Assembly: GCF_038070315.1 (NCBI RefSeq)
Contig: NZ_JBBPCC010000005.1
Span: 186,001-250,000, forward strand
DNA: 64,000 nt
From: Paenibacillus_G filicis
GTDB taxonomy: Bacteria > Bacillota > Bacilli > Paenibacillales > NBRC-103111
Reading direction: 5' to 3'
Both the position numbers and the translations under genes were made by a program. Under the pieces are notes generated by a model that ran no database searches, had not been told where the DNA came from, and was given only the letters and a program-made list of their open reading frames with translations. Every line of letters starts with the position of its first letter. The stretch's first letter is position 1. Below, piece by piece: positions 61,002-64,000 of the stretch.

Positions 61002-62048
61002 TCATAGCTTATATGGATTGGCCTTCATCGTAAAAGACAGCGTACCCTCCGGCTCAATCGACGCAGCCGTCCCATTGCGAATCGCTTCCTCCAGACCGCG
61101 GGTTGGATAACTGGTGAAAGGCTCCAGACCCATATTGTAGTGTCGGCCGTACCAAGGGTATCCGGTGGTGGCGCCGAATTCCTGCTAGTACCAGACATAC
61201 GGCATGACGGACGCATCCCATTCTAAGTGCAGGCCGGCGCCGAGACGTTCGTTCTCCACCTTGTACCAGCCGCGCTCCCCGAAGCCGTGGAGGTAGACCA
61301 CGTCGGAGGCTGTCTGCGGTTCTGGCGTGACGGACAGGTCGACCGTGCCCCCGCCAGCGCTCTCTGCCAGCGGCCAGGCGTGGCGCCGGCCTCTGGCGAT
61401 GCGCCCTGCAGCCGGTTTATCCTTGTCTGTCGTCTCCGTCAGCACCTCCACGCTGTCGGGCAGCACAATGCGGCAGCCCGGTTCCAAGAACGGTTTGCCA
61501 AACGCGACATGCTGCCCCCACATGAACTGCAAGGGCACGCGGCTCAGGTTGGTCAACGTTTCCTGAATCGTCAGAGCAGGCGACTGCCGCTCCAGCGTGA
61601 CGGTGCGGCTCAGGTGAAACGGAACTTTCTTGGTCCTTACGGAGAATGTGACGGCAATACAGTCCACGCTATCTGTCACGATGGTATAATCCCAGCGCAT
61701 ATGCGCCACTTCCCCATGCTGGCCGAATTGCGTGACGGCGTAAGCGCTCGTCGGGCCGCCATTCGGGAACACCTCCTGCCACCCGCCGGGGTAGTAATCG
61801 ATAAATGTCGAAATCAGGTCGGTCGACGTCGGCAAGTAGGCGTTTGGATTTTGCACGCCGTTCTCGGAGAGCCACACATAATCAAGCCCGGCCGGCTTAT
61901 ATTGAAATTCAAACAGGTCCGCGCCCTTGTCCAGCAAATACGAGACGCGAACCAGGTCATTTTCCAGGACAATCGTCCTCATGCCCAAATACGTGCCTTG
62001 ATCGTGAATGCGGCAGCCATAATTGCGCTGCGGTCGGTGGACATTCAT
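61002..62048 (-). pseudogene. DUF4432-like (aldose-epimerase-fold) gene with a premature TAG
   Basis: The reading frame starts at 62048 (AGGAGG upstream) and encodes an aldose-1-epimerase-fold protein of the DUF4432 group (GWQEVFPNGGPTSAY, MWGQHVAFGKPFLEPG). At 61185-61187 it meets TAG after PYVWY (codon 288), yet the same frame goes on for 60 more codons (QEFGATTGYPWYGRHYNMGLEPFTS and on) to TGA at 61002. Family members read VWYWQEFG here, so TGG to TAG is the simplest change. Untouched, it would have 348 residues. The missing end includes part of the fold, so the protein is probably inactive unless the stop is an error or is read through. It lies between the partial GH38 gene and the isomerase, all on the minus strand, suggesting one sugar-use operon. 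Confidence 0.8.
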
Positions 62049-62144
62049 GCAGGACCTCCTAGTTGATGTGAATGTGAAGACGCGAGTGGCAAATCCGACA
62101 TAGTTGCCAGCAAATCGGGCATGGCATAGTAAAGGGGCTACCCC

Positions 62145-64000
62145 TTACTGCTCCATTAATGGACTTTCCAGCGCCATGCCCTCTTGCGGCTTCACGCGCA
62201 GCGTCTTTACCTCAAAGGGCTTAAACGCAAGCAAGTGCGCGGCTTCGTGCGCAGGGAAACGGAGTACAGCTGTCCGCGCTTGACCTGTCGGTTCAAACAG
62301 CCGCACGATGTACCCGTCGCCATCTTCGGCCGGTTTGAAGGCTGTGACCACAACCGTTTCGTCGTCCAGCACGAAAGGAACTTGCGGCAGCTGGCCTTGC
62401 CCGCTGGGGCAGAACGACAAGGCATACGGACGTTCGGCCAGCGCCTGCGCTTCGCGGTCGACCAGCGCCATGCGCTCTTGAGCGGGACCCGCATTCAACC
62501 AGAACGTAAACTGGCGCTCGCCTTGATCGATCCGCGGCGAGAAGCGGTCGCTCGGCATGAGCGGGCGGTCCAGAATCGGATGCGCCGTGTAGCCCGTGCT
62601 GCGCAGCAGCGTCGGACGCAACGTAGCCCCACGGCAATCGGACCCATAGATGCCGTCGTTGATCAGCGTGACAGCGGCATCCGCTTGGTGTGACGCCAGA
62701 GCGGTCCATCTCTGCGCCACCGCCTCTGTCCCGTCCTGCGGCAGCGGCTGCACGCCATAGATTGTTTGCCCTGCATAGCTTGGCTCTTCCAGCAGCGTCG
62801 GCAGCGACAGCTTCAGCATCTTGTCCTTTTCGTTCCAGAATACGCGCACGCCGACTTCCACCTGCGTGCCTCGCTTCGGCAGCTTGTAGGTCAGTATGAC
62901 GACGGAGCGACCGTATTCGAGCAGAGCTTCGATGACGGTACGCACCTCACCGTCCTCAATGACGCGCACGGAGGGCAGCAGCACGTTTTTCACCCCGGAA
63001 AAATCTGTACCCGCTCCCGGGTCCATCAGGCGAAACGCCCCGATGTCAGGTTCGAAACGATTCGTATCCATGCGCCAAGGATCTTCGTTGTCCGCGACGA
63101 CAACAGGCAGAAAAGCGCCGCCCGCCAGCATGCTCACGCCATTCACCTCATAGGCATCGAGAAGCCCCGTGTGTGTGTTGATCTTGACACCGAGCTTGTC
63201 GTTGCGGAAGGTGAAATATCCGTCCCGCTCCGCAAGCTCAGGCTTCGGCTTGGCCGGCAGCAGCTCAATCCGGCACGCGAAGCGATTCATCGCGAACGGC
63301 GCCAGCTCCGCTTCAAAGACGACCCGCTTCCGCCAATCCAGGCTCAGATTGCTGTGCTCCTTCTCCCCTTGGGAAGGGATGCGCACGCCGTCCTGATACA
63401 CAACCGGCAGCGAATACTCATCCTTCCAGTTCTGGTCGGCGAGCATAAACTCGCAGGCAAACACACCGCTGATTGGATACGGATGCGGGTTGTACACGAG
63501 AATCGGGTACTCGCCCTCCGCCATCTCCGGCTGTCCTGCGGCCAGCGCAAAGAATGCCCTGGCTTTGAGCCGGGAAGCAATCTCAAGCCCATGGTCGATA
63601 AGCCGGAGTGAAGCTTCCTCAGCAGGCTGTACGGACGAGCCGGGCAAGATATCATGGAACTGGGTGAGCATCAAGTCATGGAACGCTTCGGACAACTCGG
63701 CCTTCGGATGGCTCAGCAGCCCGCTCAGCGCGGCGGCGGACAGCATTTTTTCCGTCAGGAACAGTTCATTCTCCAGTTTGCGGTGGCCCTGCTTGATGCG
63801 AATCATCGACGTGTAACAGCCGACAAAACGCGGATTGAGGTCGTTCTCAAGGCGAGGCAGCTCATCCCTATGCGCCCCAAGCTCAGCAAAGTACTGCTCT
63901 GGCGTCGAATGTACAATTTCCACCGCGCCCGATTGCTCGGCAGCCAGCTCCGCCAATTGCTTCAAATCTACGCGCGACGGCCCGCCGCCATGGTTGCCAA
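62145..64000 (-). CDS. GH38 alpha-mannosidase (second copy), 5' end outside the window
   Basis: At least 617 residues, open at the right edge. The first residues in the window, GNHGGGPSRVDLKQL, are the GH38 segment that precedes the linker to the three-helix bundle. The metal-site pair FHDILPGSS follows near residue 120 of the part seen. The rest is the beta-sandwich C-terminal region. The N-terminal metal site and nucleophile lie outside the window. It differs from the GH38 protein at 228 in sequence and in the HD context (LTQFHDILPG here, QNHPHDSICG there), so it is a different subgroup, not a recent duplicate. It lies 96 bp upstream of the DUF4432-like gene. Confidence 0.9.
   Translation of the reverse strand, partial: GNHGGGPSRVDLKQLAELAAEQSGAVEIVHSTPEQYFAELGAHRDELPRLENDLNPRFVGCYTSMIRIKQGHRKLENELFLTEKMLSAAALSGLLSHPKAELSEAFHDLMLTQFHDILPGSSVQPAEEASLRLIDHGLEIASRLKARAFFALAAGQPEMAEGEYPILVYNPHPYPISGVFACEFMLADQNWKDEYSLPVVYQDGVRIPSQGEKEHSNLSLDWRKRVVFEAELAPFAMNRFACRIELLPAKPKPELAERDGYFTFRNDKLGVKINTHTGLLDAYEVNGVSMLAGGAFLPVVVADNEDPWRMDTNRFEPDIGAFRLMDPGAGTDFSGVKNVLLPSVRVIEDGEVRTVIEALLEYGRSVVILTYKLPKRGTQVEVGVRVFWNEKDKMLKLSLPTLLEEPSYAGQTIYGVQPLPQDGTEAVAQRWTALASHQADAAVTLINDGIYGSDCRGATLRPTLLRSTGYTAHPILDRPLMPSDRFSPRIDQGERQFTFWLNAGPAQERMALVDREAQALAERPYALSFCPSGQGQLPQVPFVLDDETVVVTAFKPAEDGDGYIVRLFEPTGQARTAVLRFPAHEAAHLLAFKPFEVKTLRVKPQEGMALESPLMEQ

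Noticed and set aside
61185..61187. Pyrrolysine or suppressor reading of the TAG codon
   Set aside because: No pyl genes or downstream insertion element are seen, Paenibacillus-like organisms are not known for it, and the family residue is ordinary Trp.
62132..62146. AAGGGG-cta-CCCCTT hairpin at the GH38 stop codon
   Set aside because: Only 6 bp with a 3-nt loop and no T run. It may be chance; it was not listed as a terminator.
1..64000. CRISPR array, transposon ends, tRNA or rRNA genes
   Set aside because: No regularly spaced repeats, transposase frames, cloverleaf-like sequence or rRNA-like stretch was found on reading both strands by eye.

Overview
The window looks like chromosomal DNA from a Paenibacillus-like member of the Bacillota. 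The signs are strong AGGAGG-type ribosome binding sites with many TTG and GTG starts, three carbohydrate ABC importers encoded without an ATPase, two YesM/YesN-type two-component systems, an S-layer-homology (SLH) surface protein, and AraC, LacI, ROK and TetR regulators. Nearly every gene deals with carbohydrates. I saw no tRNA, rRNA, CRISPR array, transposase or phage gene.

Region 1 (about 1-15.5 kb, minus strand) is an alpha-mannoside utilisation locus. A histidine kinase and response regulator sit upstream of a lipoprotein binding protein, two LplB/LplC-type permeases, a GH125 exo-alpha-mannosidase, a large clan GH-A glycosidase and a GH38 alpha-mannosidase. An aldo/keto reductase stands apart with its own terminator. 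The set fits uptake and trimming of mannose-rich oligosaccharides such as N-glycan fragments or mannan.

Region 2 (15.6-20.1 kb) has two AraC regulators and a GH95-like glycosidase split by a frameshift.

Region 3 (20.1-28.5 kb) looks like a detoxification or drug-resistance island. A plus-strand operon (short-chain dehydrogenase-like protein, DHA2 efflux pump, multicopper oxidase) faces a minus-strand operon (second DHA2 pump, TetX-like monooxygenase, metallo-beta-lactamase-fold hydrolase, TetR regulator). Each has a readable promoter overlapped by palindromic operators.

Region 4 (28.5-47.2 kb) is the most interesting system. Two large operons diverge from an AT-rich regulatory region at 39.6-39.97 kb. 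The minus operon has eleven genes: HpcH/HpaI aldolase, hydroxyacid dehydrogenase, aldehyde dehydrogenase, Gfo/Idh/MocA oxidoreductase, ThuA-like protein, binding protein, two permeases, TIM-barrel isomerase, VOC protein and a second Gfo/Idh/MocA oxidoreductase. The plus operon has a ROK regulator, zinc alcohol dehydrogenase, LarA-like protein, IlvD/Edd dehydratase, second hydroxyacid dehydrogenase and UlaG-like lactonase. Together they can be read as an importer plus a 3-keto-glycoside (Thu-like) module feeding a non-phosphorylative sugar-acid route: dehydrogenase, lactonase, dehydratase, aldolase, aldehyde dehydrogenase. The substrate is unknown.

Region 5 (47.3-60.9 kb) holds a third importer with its own two-component system and LacI-type operators, an SLH-anchored five-bladed-propeller/Ig-repeat protein, an FAD oxidoreductase divergent from a LacI regulator, a decayed CBM9 fragment and a second TIM-barrel isomerase. 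Region 6 (61.0-64.0 kb) has a DUF4432-like gene with a premature TAG and a second GH38 that runs off the window. By eye, 1-24 kb and 61-64 kb are richer in G+C than the middle, so the middle may have a different history.
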